Source: Parvularcula sp. IMCC14364 (GTDB taxonomy: Bacteria; Pseudomonadota; Alphaproteobacteria; Caulobacterales; Parvularculaceae). Taken from it: a DNA stretch of 64,000 bases. The position numbers and the translations under genes were made by a program. Shown here piece by piece: positions 27,686 to 35,829 of the stretch (positions are counted from its first letter, which is position 1; each line of letters begins with the position of its first letter). The stretch covers positions 620,001 through 684,000 of the forward strand of contig NZ_CP132334.1 of the NCBI RefSeq assembly GCF_030758415.1, read 5' to 3'. The notes beneath the pieces were generated by a model. That model had not been told where the DNA came from. It did not search any database and worked only from the letters and a program-made list of their open reading frames with translations.

Positions 27686-28521
27686 GGGTCTGTACCCAAT
27701 TTAACTGATTGATTTGTTTGTGCAAAGCGTGATTCAGGGATTTCCGAAAGGGAGTCTTAAATGGCGCGGTTTGATTTGTCGGATGAAGAATGGGCGGTGA
27801 TTGAACCGTTGTTGCCAAAGGTTAGCCGCGGCCCGAAGCGCAAAGATGATCGTACGATCCTGAACGGCATCTTTTACATTTTGCGCACAGGCGCGCCATG
27901 GCGGGACTTGCCGGAACGATATGGACCGTACACGACTGCTTACAATCGGTATAACAGGTGGGGCGAGCGCGGCGTCTGGAAGGGCATATTCGATGCGCTC
28001 GCTGAAGAATGTGAGGACAGTCTGATCTTCATAGACGCCTCGATTGTCAAAGCTCACCGCGCAGCGAGTGGCTCAAAAAGGGGGAACTGGCGGAAGATAT
28101 TGGACGCTCACGGGGCGGTCGCACAAGCAAAGTTCACGTGGCCGTAGATGAAAATGGCAGGCCATTGCGCATTGAGGTCACTGGCGGCCATGTTCATGAC
28201 AGCCAGGTGATGAATGTCTTCCTCGACTGGGAGATGCCGCCTCTGGCGATGGTCCTGGACAAAGCCTATGGCAGTGCGAAGATCAGGCGCGATATCGCCG
28301 ATGAAGGTGCGTTGGCGGTTATTCCCGCCAAGTCCAATGCGCGCAATCCGGTCCCGCATGACACCAGCCTTTACGCCATGCGTAATATTGTCGAGCGGTT
28401 CTTCTGCAAAATGAAAGACATGAGACGGCTGGCTACACGGTTCGAGAAATCTCGAAGGAACTTCATCAACATGATATATCTCTTCGCAGCAAAATGCTGG
28501 ATCAATTGAGTCCACACCCTA
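27684..28521. mobile_element. IS5-family insertion sequence (834 bp) with TA target duplication
   Basis: The element spans 27686-28519. The left end GGGTCTGTACCCAATTT and the right end (complement) GGGTGTGGACTCAATTG are imperfect inverted repeats, flanked by TA on both sides (27684-27685 and 28520-28521). It is inserted between codon positions of Leu16 of the zinc-ribbon gene, in opposite orientation to it. Its sequence differs from the element at 26387-27228, so they are not copies of one insertion. Confidence 0.87.
27761..28509 (+). CDS. IS5-family transposase in two frames (frameshift at A5G5)
   Basis: Frame A from 27761 encodes the N-terminal domain and first catalytic Asp (FIDASIVKAHRAASG); it would stop at 28147. 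The -1 frame continues from the A5G5 run at 28075-28084 as KKGELAEDIGRSRGGRTSKV and then HVAVDENGRP, with the second Asp (VLDKAYGSAK) and Glu (IVERFFCKMKDMRRL). This could be programmed frameshifting or a plain inactivating indel; the run has five A rather than six, so the former is less certain than for the neighbouring element. Confidence 0.82.
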
Positions 28522-28567
28522 AATAAACTTGGTCGGATTTGCAATTCGTGCATATCAAGCTTTTCAT
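28522..28567 (-). pseudogene. 5' remnant of the zinc-ribbon gene (start codon and first 15 codons)
   Basis: An ATG at 28567 with GAGGG six bases upstream opens a frame encoding MKSLICTNCKSDQVY, then runs into the IS. Joining base 28522 to base 27685 (one copy of TA) keeps frame exactly and supplies Leu16, giving 504 bases in all. The Cys6-x2-Cys9 knuckle in this fragment pairs with Cys40-x2-Cys43 in the main part, which is strong internal support. The remnant starts 70 bases after the parE stop on the same strand. Confidence 0.78.
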
Positions 28568-28636
28568 AAACATCCCTCGCAAGAAATGTTTACATCGACG
28601 ATTCAAGTTGTCAATTATTATCCAGGGTACTGATAA

Positions 28637-30661
28637 TTAAATATCCAGTTCCTCGCTCACAAATTCTGCATTTTCCTGAATGAAGATGAAGCGGGGCTCG
28701 GCTTTTTTGCCCATCAGGCGTTCCACAAGATCGAGCACGTCGTCGGTCTTGTCTTCGGGAATAACCACGCGGGCAAGGATGCGGGTGGCCGGATTCATGG
28801 TGGTTTCTTTCAACTGCGCGGGCATCATCTCCCCCAGACCCTTGAAGCGGGAAACATCAATCTTCGCACCCTTCTTGAACTCTGAAGCAATCAGTTTCTC
28901 GCGGTGGTCTTCGTCGGTGGCGTAAACGGCCTTTCCGCCGGAAGACAGCTTGAACAGGGGAGGCTGCGCCAGATAAAGACGGCCTTCACGGATCAGTTCC
29001 GGCATGCTGCGCTGGAAAAAAGTGATGAGCAGGGCGGCGATATGCGCCCCGTCAACATCCGCATCGGTCATGATGATAACTTTTTCATAGCGCAGATTTT
29101 CAAGGTCGAAATTGGCCCCCATGCCAGCGCCAAGCGCCTGCGTGATGTCCTGAATTTCCTGATTGGCGTTGATCTTGTCCCGCGTGGCGGAGGCGACATT
29201 GAGAATTTTGCCGCGCAGGGGCAGGATGGCCTGCGTTTTCCGGTCACGCGCCTGCTTGGCGGAGCCGCCAGCGGAATCACCCTCGACGAGAAAGATCTCC
29301 GTATTCTCGGCAGCCTGTTGTGAGCAGTCAGCAAGTTTGCCGGGCAGGCGCAATTTGCGTGTGGCGGAGGCTCTGGCGACTTCCTTTTCCTTGCGGCGAC
29401 GGATACGCAGATCTGCCTGTTCGAGTGTCCAGTTAAGCAGGCTGTCTGCCTGCTGACGATGCCCCGCGAGCCAGTGGTCAAATTCTGCCCGTATGGCTGT
29501 GTCCGTCAGTTTCTGGGCTTCATTGGTGGCAAGCTTGTCTTTGGTCTGTCCCTGAAATTCCGGGTTTGAGATGAACACGGAAAGCATGGCACCGGATGTG
29601 CCCATGACATCTTCTGCGGTGATGTTCGAGGCTTTCTTGTTGCCCACCATATCCGCATAGGCCTTGAGGCCACGGGTGAGGGCCGAGCGCAGGCCCTGTT
29701 CGTGGGTGCCACCTTCCGGCGTGGGGATCGTGTTACAATAGGAATTGGTGAAGCCGTCTGCCACTTGCCCGCCCGGCATGGCAAAACCGGCGCCGCCCCA
29801 GACAACGGCCCATTCCACCGTGCCATGTCCACCTTCGCGTTCGACCTTGCCGGCGAAGATTTCGTCTGTCACTGTGGGTTTTGTGCCGACAATGGAAGCA
29901 AGGTAATCCTTCAGCCCATTGACGAATTTGAAGGTTTCTTCCGGTGGGGTCGGATCATCTTTTGCAATCAGGGCGGGCGCGCATTTCCAGCGGATTTCGA
30001 CACCGCCAAAAAGATAGGCCTTGGAGCGGGCCATGCGCAACAGGCGCGCTGGTTTGAATGCCAGTTTATTGCCAAATATCTCCGGGTCCGGATGGAACGT
30101 GACGGAAGTGCCGCGCCGGTTGTGGGCGTCACCGACTTTTTTCAGGGGGGAGGTGGGCAGACCCTTGGCATATGTCTGGCGGTACAGGGTGCGGTTGCGC
30201 GCGACTTCCACGGTCAGGTCATCTGACAGGGCATTGACGACCGAAATGCCGACACCATGCAGGCCACCGGATGTGGCATAGGCGTTGTTCGAGAACTTGC
30301 CGCCTGCGTGCAGCGTGGTGAGGATGACTTCCAGCGCTGATTTTTTCTTGAACTTCGGGTGCGGATCAATCGGGATGCCGCGTCCATTATCGGTGACGGT
30401 CAGATGACCGTTCTCGTGCAATTCGACTTCAATGCGGCTGGCATGGCCTGCCACGGCTTCGTCCATGGAATTGTCGAGCACTTCTGCAAAGAGGTGATGC
30501 AGTGCTTTTTCGTCTGTGCCGCCAATATACATGCCCGGGCGTTTGCGCACTGGCTCCAGACCTTCAAGAACTTCAATGTCCTTGGCGGTATATTCATCGC
30601 CGCCGAACATATCACCGGTTGTTGTTTTCTTGCTGGATTTATTAGCGGCTGCGCGCGCCAT
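28637..30661 (-). CDS. parE: DNA topoisomerase IV subunit B
   Basis: ParE is the ATPase subunit of topoisomerase IV, which decatenates daughter chromosomes. From ATG 30661 (GAGGG eight bases upstream) it has 674 residues: GHKL ATPase domain (EVLDNSMDEAV, DNGRGIP, GLHGVG; about 20-230), transducer domain (about 230-400), and TOPRIM domain with FLVEGDSAGGSAKQARDR and MTDADVDGAHI. KQARDRKTQAILPLRGKILNV and the short length separate it from GyrB. The accessory island lies directly downstream. Confidence 0.95.
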   Translation of the reverse strand: MARAAANKSSKKTTTGDMFGGDEYTAKDIEVLEGLEPVRKRPGMYIGGTDEKALHHLFAEVLDNSMDEAVAGHASRIEVELHENGHLTVTDNGRGIPIDPHPKFKKKSALEVILTTLHAGGKFSNNAYATSGGLHGVGISVVNALSDDLTVEVARNRTLYRQTYAKGLPTSPLKKVGDAHNRRGTSVTFHPDPEIFGNKLAFKPARLLRMARSKAYLFGGVEIRWKCAPALIAKDDPTPPEETFKFVNGLKDYLASIVGTKPTVTDEIFAGKVEREGGHGTVEWAVVWGGAGFAMPGGQVADGFTNSYCNTIPTPEGGTHEQGLRSALTRGLKAYADMVGNKKASNITAEDVMGTSGAMLSVFISNPEFQGQTKDKLATNEAQKLTDTAIRAEFDHWLAGHRQQADSLLNWTLEQADLRIRRRKEKEVARASATRKLRLPGKLADCSQQAAENTEIFLVEGDSAGGSAKQARDRKTQAILPLRGKILNVASATRDKINANQEIQDITQALGAGMGANFDLENLRYEKVIIMTDADVDGAHIAALLITFFQRSMPELIREGRLYLAQPPLFKLSSGGKAVYATDEDHREKLIASEFKKGAKIDVSRFKGLGEMMPAQLKETTMNPATRILARVVIPEDKTDDVLDLVERLMGKKAEPRFIFIQENAEFVSEELDI

Positions 30662-30776
30662 AGACTCGACCCTCAACTGTCACAGAAAGCAGTCTCTTAG
30701 AGGGTTTCGTGGGAGGGCAGCAAGTCTGCGAGCGAGCGACGGGCGTAAATAAATCTGCGCCTGAGTAAGTGGCGGG

Positions 30777-31403
30777 TCAGATAAATGGCACAAACGGGAT
30801 GTCGCGCCGGAAACGGCCCTCGCAGCGTTTCAGCTGCGCCTCATATTTCGATGCCATGGTCGCTAAGACACTGGCCCGGCGGCGGACCTCCGGCTTGCGC
30901 TTGTAGCTGCCGCGTATATAGCCGCCAGCGCCTTCATGATAGGCAAGATACTGGCTGTAGGCATCATCCCGGGAAATACCGGCGCGGCGGGCAGAGCTGT
31001 CGACATACCAGCCGATGAAGTCCGTGGCGTCGGCGAAATTCTTGCGGCTGGCGCTGCGGTTGCCGGTTTTCTGGCGATATTCATCCCAGGTGCCATCCAG
31101 CGCCTGCGCATAACCAAGTGCTGAGGAGGGGCGACGGCCCGGCAGCACCCACAGAAACGTGCCGCGTGCCGGGCGGGCCTTGCGGTCAAATGAAGACTCT
31201 TTCCGAATGAATGCAAGCTGCACTTCAATGGGCACGCCCCATTTGCGTTCAGCCCGGCTGGCCGAGCGATACCAGCCGCGATTTTCATCAAAGATGGCGC
31301 AGGCGTTGGTCTGGTCGGAAGGCGGTGCGGAGGCACAGGCTGTCAGGCCCGATACCAGGACAAGCAGGATGGCAGCATATTTTGTCAGGCTCATGGGGCG
31401 CAT
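30777..31403 (-). CDS. Lytic transglycosylase lipoprotein (SLT-like)
   Basis: A 208-residue lipoprotein with lipobox L-T-A-C (Cys23) and a lysozyme-like transglycosylase domain (about 40-200). The catalytic Glu is in FIRKESSFD (about residue 70), followed by SALGYAQALDGTWDEYR and the AYHEGAGGYIRG motif of family-1 enzymes. It should cleave peptidoglycan to 1,6-anhydromuropeptides in the periplasm. ATG 31394 is an alternative start. It lies downstream of the glnA terminator. Confidence 0.88.
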   Translation of the reverse strand: MRPMSLTKYAAILLVLVSGLTACASAPPSDQTNACAIFDENRGWYRSASRAERKWGVPIEVQLAFIRKESSFDRKARPARGTFLWVLPGRRPSSALGYAQALDGTWDEYRQKTGNRSASRKNFADATDFIGWYVDSSARRAGISRDDAYSQYLAYHEGAGGYIRGSYKRKPEVRRRASVLATMASKYEAQLKRCEGRFRRDIPFVPFI

Positions 31404-31460
31404 TCTGGCAGATTATCCTGAAAAAAGATTTACTGACATCAGCCTGCTATAAACCTGCGC

Positions 31461-31491
31461 AAAAGAAAAGGCGGCACCTGATGGCGCCGCC
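31461..31491 (-). terminator. Intrinsic terminator after glnA
   Basis: On the minus strand GGCGGCGCC, ATCA, GGTGCCGCC (one G-U pair) is followed by TTTTCTTTT. It lies 26 bases beyond the glnA stop. Confidence 0.75.
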
Positions 31492-31516
31492 CTGTTCATG
31501 ATCTGATATGCGATCT

Positions 31517-32923
31517 TTACACGCTGTAATACATCGCGAATTCGACCGGGTGCGGTGTCGTCTCGTACCGGATGACTTCTTCCATTTTCAGGTCGATATA
31601 GGCGTCGATCTGGTCATCATTGAAAACGTTGCCTTTTTTCAGGAAGTCACGGTCCTCATCGAGAGCTGACAGCGCTTCACGCAGGGAGCCGCAGACTGTC
31701 GGGATACCCTGAACTTCTTCCGGCGGCAGGTCATAGAGGTCCTTGTCCATGGCCTCGCCCGGATCAATCCGGTTTTCAATGCCGTCAAGGCCCGCCATGA
31801 GCAGGGCAGAGAAGATGAGATACGGGTTGCCGGAAGCATCCGGGAAGCGTGTCTCAAGGCGCTTGGCTTTTGGTGAGGAAACCCATGGAATACGCACGGA
31901 CGCGGAGCGGTTGCGGGCGGAATAGGCCAGCATGATCGGCGCCTCAAAGCCTGGCACAAGACGCTTGTAGGAGTTTGTGGTCGCGTTGGAGAACGCGTTG
32001 ACAGCACGGGCGTGTTTGATGATCCCGCCAATGTAATGCAGGCAGGTCTCTGAGAGGTCCGCATACCGATCACCGGCAAAAGCGGGCTTGCCATCATTCC
32101 AGATGGACTGGTGCACGTGCATACCAGAGCCGTTGTCATTATAGACTGGCTTGGGCATGAACGTTGCTGTCTTGCCATAGGCGGCTGCGACCTGGTGCAC
32201 GATATACTTATACATCTGCATCCGGTCGGCCATGGTTGTCAGGGTAGAGAATTTCATGCCCAGCTCGTGCTGCGAGGGAGCCACCTCGTGGTGGTGCTTC
32301 TCCGGCTCCAGCCCCATTTCCGTCATGACAGTCAGCATTTCGGAGCGCAGATCCTGTGCTGAATCTACTGGCGGTACAGGGAAGTAACCCCCTTTCGGGC
32401 CAGGGCGGTGAGCGAGGTTGCCACCTTCGTAATCTGTACCGGAGTTATACGGGCCTTCGCCTGAATCAATTGCGAAGCCAGTGCCATTCTGGTCTGTCGT
32501 CCAGCGCACATCGTCAAATACGAAAAACTCTGCTTCCGGACCAAAAAAGGCCGTATCGCCAATGCCGGATGCTTTCAGATATGCTTCAGCAGCCTTGGCT
32601 GTGGTGCGGGGGTCACGGTTATAGGGCTGGCCAGTGGCAGGCTCCAGAATGTCGCAGAACAGGGACAGGGTCGGCTGCGCGAAAAACGGATCCATAACGG
32701 CCGTTTCCGTATCCGGCATCAAAATCATGTCGGATTCGTTGATGGCCTTCCAGCCGGCGATAGAGGAGCCGTCAAACATCTGGCCGTCTGTGAAGAAATC
32801 ATCATCCACCATTGAGAGGTCAAATGTGACATGCTGCCATTTACCGCGCGGGTCGGTGAAGCGCAGATCAACATATTTGACATCTTTTTCCTTGATTAGT
32901 TTTTGAACCTGTTCGGCTGACAT
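31517..32923 (-). CDS. glnA: Glutamine synthetase type I
   Basis: GlnA makes glutamine from glutamate, ammonia and ATP as a dodecamer. The 468 residues include the beta-grasp N-domain ([13 protein letters not shown]), the ATP-binding signature ([16 protein letters not shown]) and the adenylylation site Tyr in [11 protein letters not shown] (near 395), so activity is probably controlled by GlnE as well as by PII. It is 241 bases downstream of glnB on the same strand, the usual glnBA order. Confidence 0.97.
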   Translation of the reverse strand: MSAEQVQKLIKEKDVKYVDLRFTDPRGKWQHVTFDLSMVDDDFFTDGQMFDGSSIAGWKAINESDMILMPDTETAVMDPFFAQPTLSLFCDILEPATGQPYNRDPRTTAKAAEAYLKASGIGDTAFFGPEAEFFVFDDVRWTTDQNGTGFAIDSGEGPYNSGTDYEGGNLAHRPGPKGGYFPVPPVDSAQDLRSEMLTVMTEMGLEPEKHHHEVAPSQHELGMKFSTLTTMADRMQMYKYIVHQVAAAYGKTATFMPKPVYNDNGSGMHVHQSIWNDGKPAFAGDRYADLSETCLHYIGGIIKHARAVNAFSNATTNSYKRLVPGFEAPIMLAYSARNRSASVRIPWVSSPKAKRLETRFPDASGNPYLIFSALLMAGLDGIENRIDPGEAMDKDLYDLPPEEVQGIPTVCGSLREALSALDEDRDFLKKGNVFNDDQIDAYIDLKMEEVIRYETTPHPVEFAMYYSV

Positions 32924-33164
32924 CGGGATGAACCCCTCTTTGCTTGGTGTTATCGGTCATGAGCGTCAGATTTGGTTAACGCTTGTGCGCAGTCTGCCAA
33001 AAACAGCCTCTCGATCAAGGAAAATTTTTGCACTGCAGCAATTATTTGCAGCTATCAGGCAAATATGCGCCAGCAACGGATAGTTTTAGCATAAAATATA
33101 GCACGAAAATGCCAAAACCGGGCCGGGCCACACGTTATTGGCATATTATTGCGTGGTGTGTATT

Positions 33165-33572
<408 letters not shown>

Positions 33573-33627
33573 TCAAGTGCCATAACAGGCGCGATTTTAT
33601 TCCAAAAATCAAGTGGTTTTGAGGGAA

Positions 33628-35088
33628 ATGTTTGAACTGCTCACAACCGAACAGATGGCCCGTGCCGATCAACTGACCATTGCTGATGGAACCTCCGGCT
33701 ACGCCCTGATGCAGGCGGCCGGGCAGGCGGTGGCGGACTTCCTGCGACAGCGCTGGAGCCTTCGTCCGGTGCTTGTGCTTTGTGGTCCCGGCAATAATGG
33801 TGGTGATGGTTACGTCATCGCACAGAGGTTGCGCGCGGCAGGGTGGCCAGTGCATCTCGCCTCACTAACAGACACCTCTTTACTGAAGGGCGACGCAGCG
33901 CTTGCCGAAGCTGACTGGCAGGGCCAGGTGCTGACCCCGGCGGCAATCGACTGGTCTGTGCCGCAGTTGATCGTGGATGCCCTGTTCGGTGCCGGTTTGA
34001 GCCGCCCGCTGGAGGGCGCTGGCGCAGAGATTGTCGCGCAGGTCAATCAGCTCGGCCTGCCGGTGATCGCCGTGGATGTGCCAAGCGGTCTCGACGGCAA
34101 TACAGGCCGTGTAAGGGGTGCATCAATAGATGCTCTGCACACGGTAACATTTTTTCGCGCCAAGCCCGGGCATTATCTGCATCCGGGCAAGCGGCTTTGT
34201 GGTGAAGTTCATATCCGGAATATTGGAATTCCGGCACGCACCCTGACCGAGATTGTCCCGAACACTTTCCTGAATGAGCCGGACCTGTGGTGCAAAGTCT
34301 TTCCGAAGCCGGACGAAAAAGCACATAAATATGCCAGGGGCGCGGCTTATGTGCTCTGCGGTGGTCCGTTTGAAAGCGGCGCGGCCCGTCTTGGAGCCAT
34401 GGCAGCTTTGCGCAGCGGGGCGGGGATCGTGAAGATGCTCTGCCCGGGGGCAGCCATGCAGGTGAATGCCTGCCACCTGACAGAAGTGATGCTGCAGCGT
34501 GCGGACAGTGCGGCAGATATCAGCGAGATCTTGTCTGACGGGCGCATCACGTCACTGCTTGCGGGACCAGGTCTGGGGGTCGGGCAGATAACGCGCGAGA
34601 AAGTGTTGGCAGCCCTCCGGCACAAGGAGCGCGTCGTCTTGGATGCAGATGCCCTCAGCAGTTTTCAGGATGATCCGGAGATGCTGTTTTCTGCTCTGCG
34701 GGCGGAGGATGTGTTAACCCCGCATCCGGGAGAATTTACCCGGTTGTTCGGCGATTTGCTGGTAGAAACCGGCGACCGTCTGTCCGCGGTCCGGCTGGCC
34801 GCAAGGCGCGCAGGCTGCGTTGTCTTGCTGAAAGGCGATGACACGGTTATTGCCACACCGTCAGGGCAGACCGCCATCAACGCCAATGGCTCACCATGGT
34901 TGGCAACGGCCGGATCAGGCGATGTATTGGCAGGCATCATCGCCGGGCTGGTAGCGCAAGGCATGCCGTCTTTTGAAGCAACCTGTGCATCTGTCTGGCT
35001 CCACGCGGAAGCAGGTCACCTCAGCGGCCCCGGCACGATCGCGGGAGATTTGGTAGAGGGGTTGCCGAACGTGTTGGGTCAGCTTTGA
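33628..35088 (+). CDS. nnr: Bifunctional NAD(P)HX epimerase/dehydratase
   Basis: This enzyme repairs hydrated NAD(P)H. The N-terminal YjeF_N epimerase domain (about 1-210) contains GPGNNGGDG; the C-terminal ADP/ATP-dependent dehydratase domain (about 225-486) has GPGLG, DADAL, TPHPGEF and the NANGSPWLATAGSGDVLAGIIAG signature. Length 486 matches the fused form. A GTG at 33613 is an alternative start; neither has an ideal ribosome-binding site. The gene diverges from glnB. Confidence 0.93.
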   Translation: MFELLTTEQMARADQLTIADGTSGYALMQAAGQAVADFLRQRWSLRPVLVLCGPGNNGGDGYVIAQRLRAAGWPVHLASLTDTSLLKGDAALAEADWQGQVLTPAAIDWSVPQLIVDALFGAGLSRPLEGAGAEIVAQVNQLGLPVIAVDVPSGLDGNTGRVRGASIDALHTVTFFRAKPGHYLHPGKRLCGEVHIRNIGIPARTLTEIVPNTFLNEPDLWCKVFPKPDEKAHKYARGAAYVLCGGPFESGAARLGAMAALRSGAGIVKMLCPGAAMQVNACHLTEVMLQRADSAADISEILSDGRITSLLAGPGLGVGQITREKVLAALRHKERVVLDADALSSFQDDPEMLFSALRAEDVLTPHPGEFTRLFGDLLVETGDRLSAVRLAARRAGCVVLLKGDDTVIATPSGQTAINANGSPWLATAGSGDVLAGIIAGLVAQGMPSFEATCASVWLHAEAGHLSGPGTIAGDLVEGLPNVLGQL

Positions 35089-35165
35089 ATATAAAATGCG
35101 TATATTGAAGAAACTGATCCTGGCAAGTCAGGAAGAAAACGGGACCACACTTCTTCAATTAGGCC

Positions 35166-35516
35166 TTATGGCTTGCGCACCCAGCCGTCGGTTGCCTCGA
35201 CACATTCGCCGGTATTGGCTTTTTCGATCAGGTTCGCAGCTGCAATCTGGCCGACCTGTTGCACGGTGATGCCGCGCTGTTCGGCGATATTGGCATAGGC
35301 CGTCTTGCGCTGATTGTTGACCGAGCGCATTTCGCGCTCTGTCTCGGTAGAGATTGTCTTGCCATCCACTACACCCAGATAGCCATCTGACTGTTCGCCA
35401 ATCAGGCACTGGTCCTTGGCGCTTTCAATGACGTTGTTCTGCGCCATGGCGAGACCGCCGGTGAGGGCGAGCGCCGCAGCTGCGGCGACGAGGGTTGATT
35501 TTACAGAAATACGCAT
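35166..35516 (-). CDS. ydbL: YdbL family (DUF1318) periplasmic protein
   Basis: The 116-residue protein has a signal peptide (cleavage after AMA, about 25) and the DUF1318 core: KDQCLIGEQSDGYLGVV, a helix with EREMRSVNNQRKTAYANIAEQRG, and VQQVGQIAAANLIEKANTGE. It is the last gene of a ydbH-ynbE-ydbL group. In E. coli YdbL is the periplasmic partner of the YdbH-YnbE bridge that carries phospholipids between membranes. Confidence 0.88.
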   Translation of the reverse strand: MRISVKSTLVAAAAALALTGGLAMAQNNVIESAKDQCLIGEQSDGYLGVVDGKTISTETEREMRSVNNQRKTAYANIAEQRGITVQQVGQIAAANLIEKANTGECVEATDGWVRKP

Positions 35517-35528
35517 GGGTCTTCTCCC

Positions 35529-35744
35529 TTAGAAAATGTCAGGATTGCTGGAGATCAGGTCTTCGACATCCTTGTCGACCTTGATCAGCAGTTCCTGGGT
35601 AATGTTGACATTGAGGTTGATCTCAATCGGCTTGTCTGGTGCTTCCAGCTTCACGGTTGCACAGCCAGCCATCAGGGCGCTGGCCGCTAACAGGGCAACG
35701 GGCGCACGAAACTTTGTGTCAGTCAGTCTGGACAGGGCCATCAA
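35529..35744 (-). CDS. ynbE: YnbE family lipoprotein
   Basis: A 71-residue lipoprotein with lipobox L-M-A-G-C (Cys28) and the YnbE core KPIEINLNVNITQELLIKVDKDVEDLI. In E. coli YnbE multimerises in the outer membrane and completes a beta-structured channel with YdbH. It is 12 bases before ydbL and 85 after ydbH. Confidence 0.87.
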   Translation of the reverse strand: MMALSRLTDTKFRAPVALLAASALMAGCATVKLEAPDKPIEINLNVNITQELLIKVDKDVEDLISSNPDIF

Positions 35745-35829
35745 TTATTCTCCTTCTGCCAGAATGCCGCGGGCTCGTGTCGAGATCATGGCAGGCTGGT
35801 CACAAAATCGCGAGAACGTGCCTAATATG

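Noticed and set aside
27686-27818. Start of the zinc-ribbon frame inside the IS (ATG at 27818)
   Set aside because: These 46 residues are IS sequence read antisense; the reconstructed start at 28567 explains the gene better.
32924-33164. Sigma-54 promoter upstream of glnA
   Set aside because: TGGC and TGC elements exist but GG and GC are not ten bases apart, so no -24/-12 promoter can be supported.
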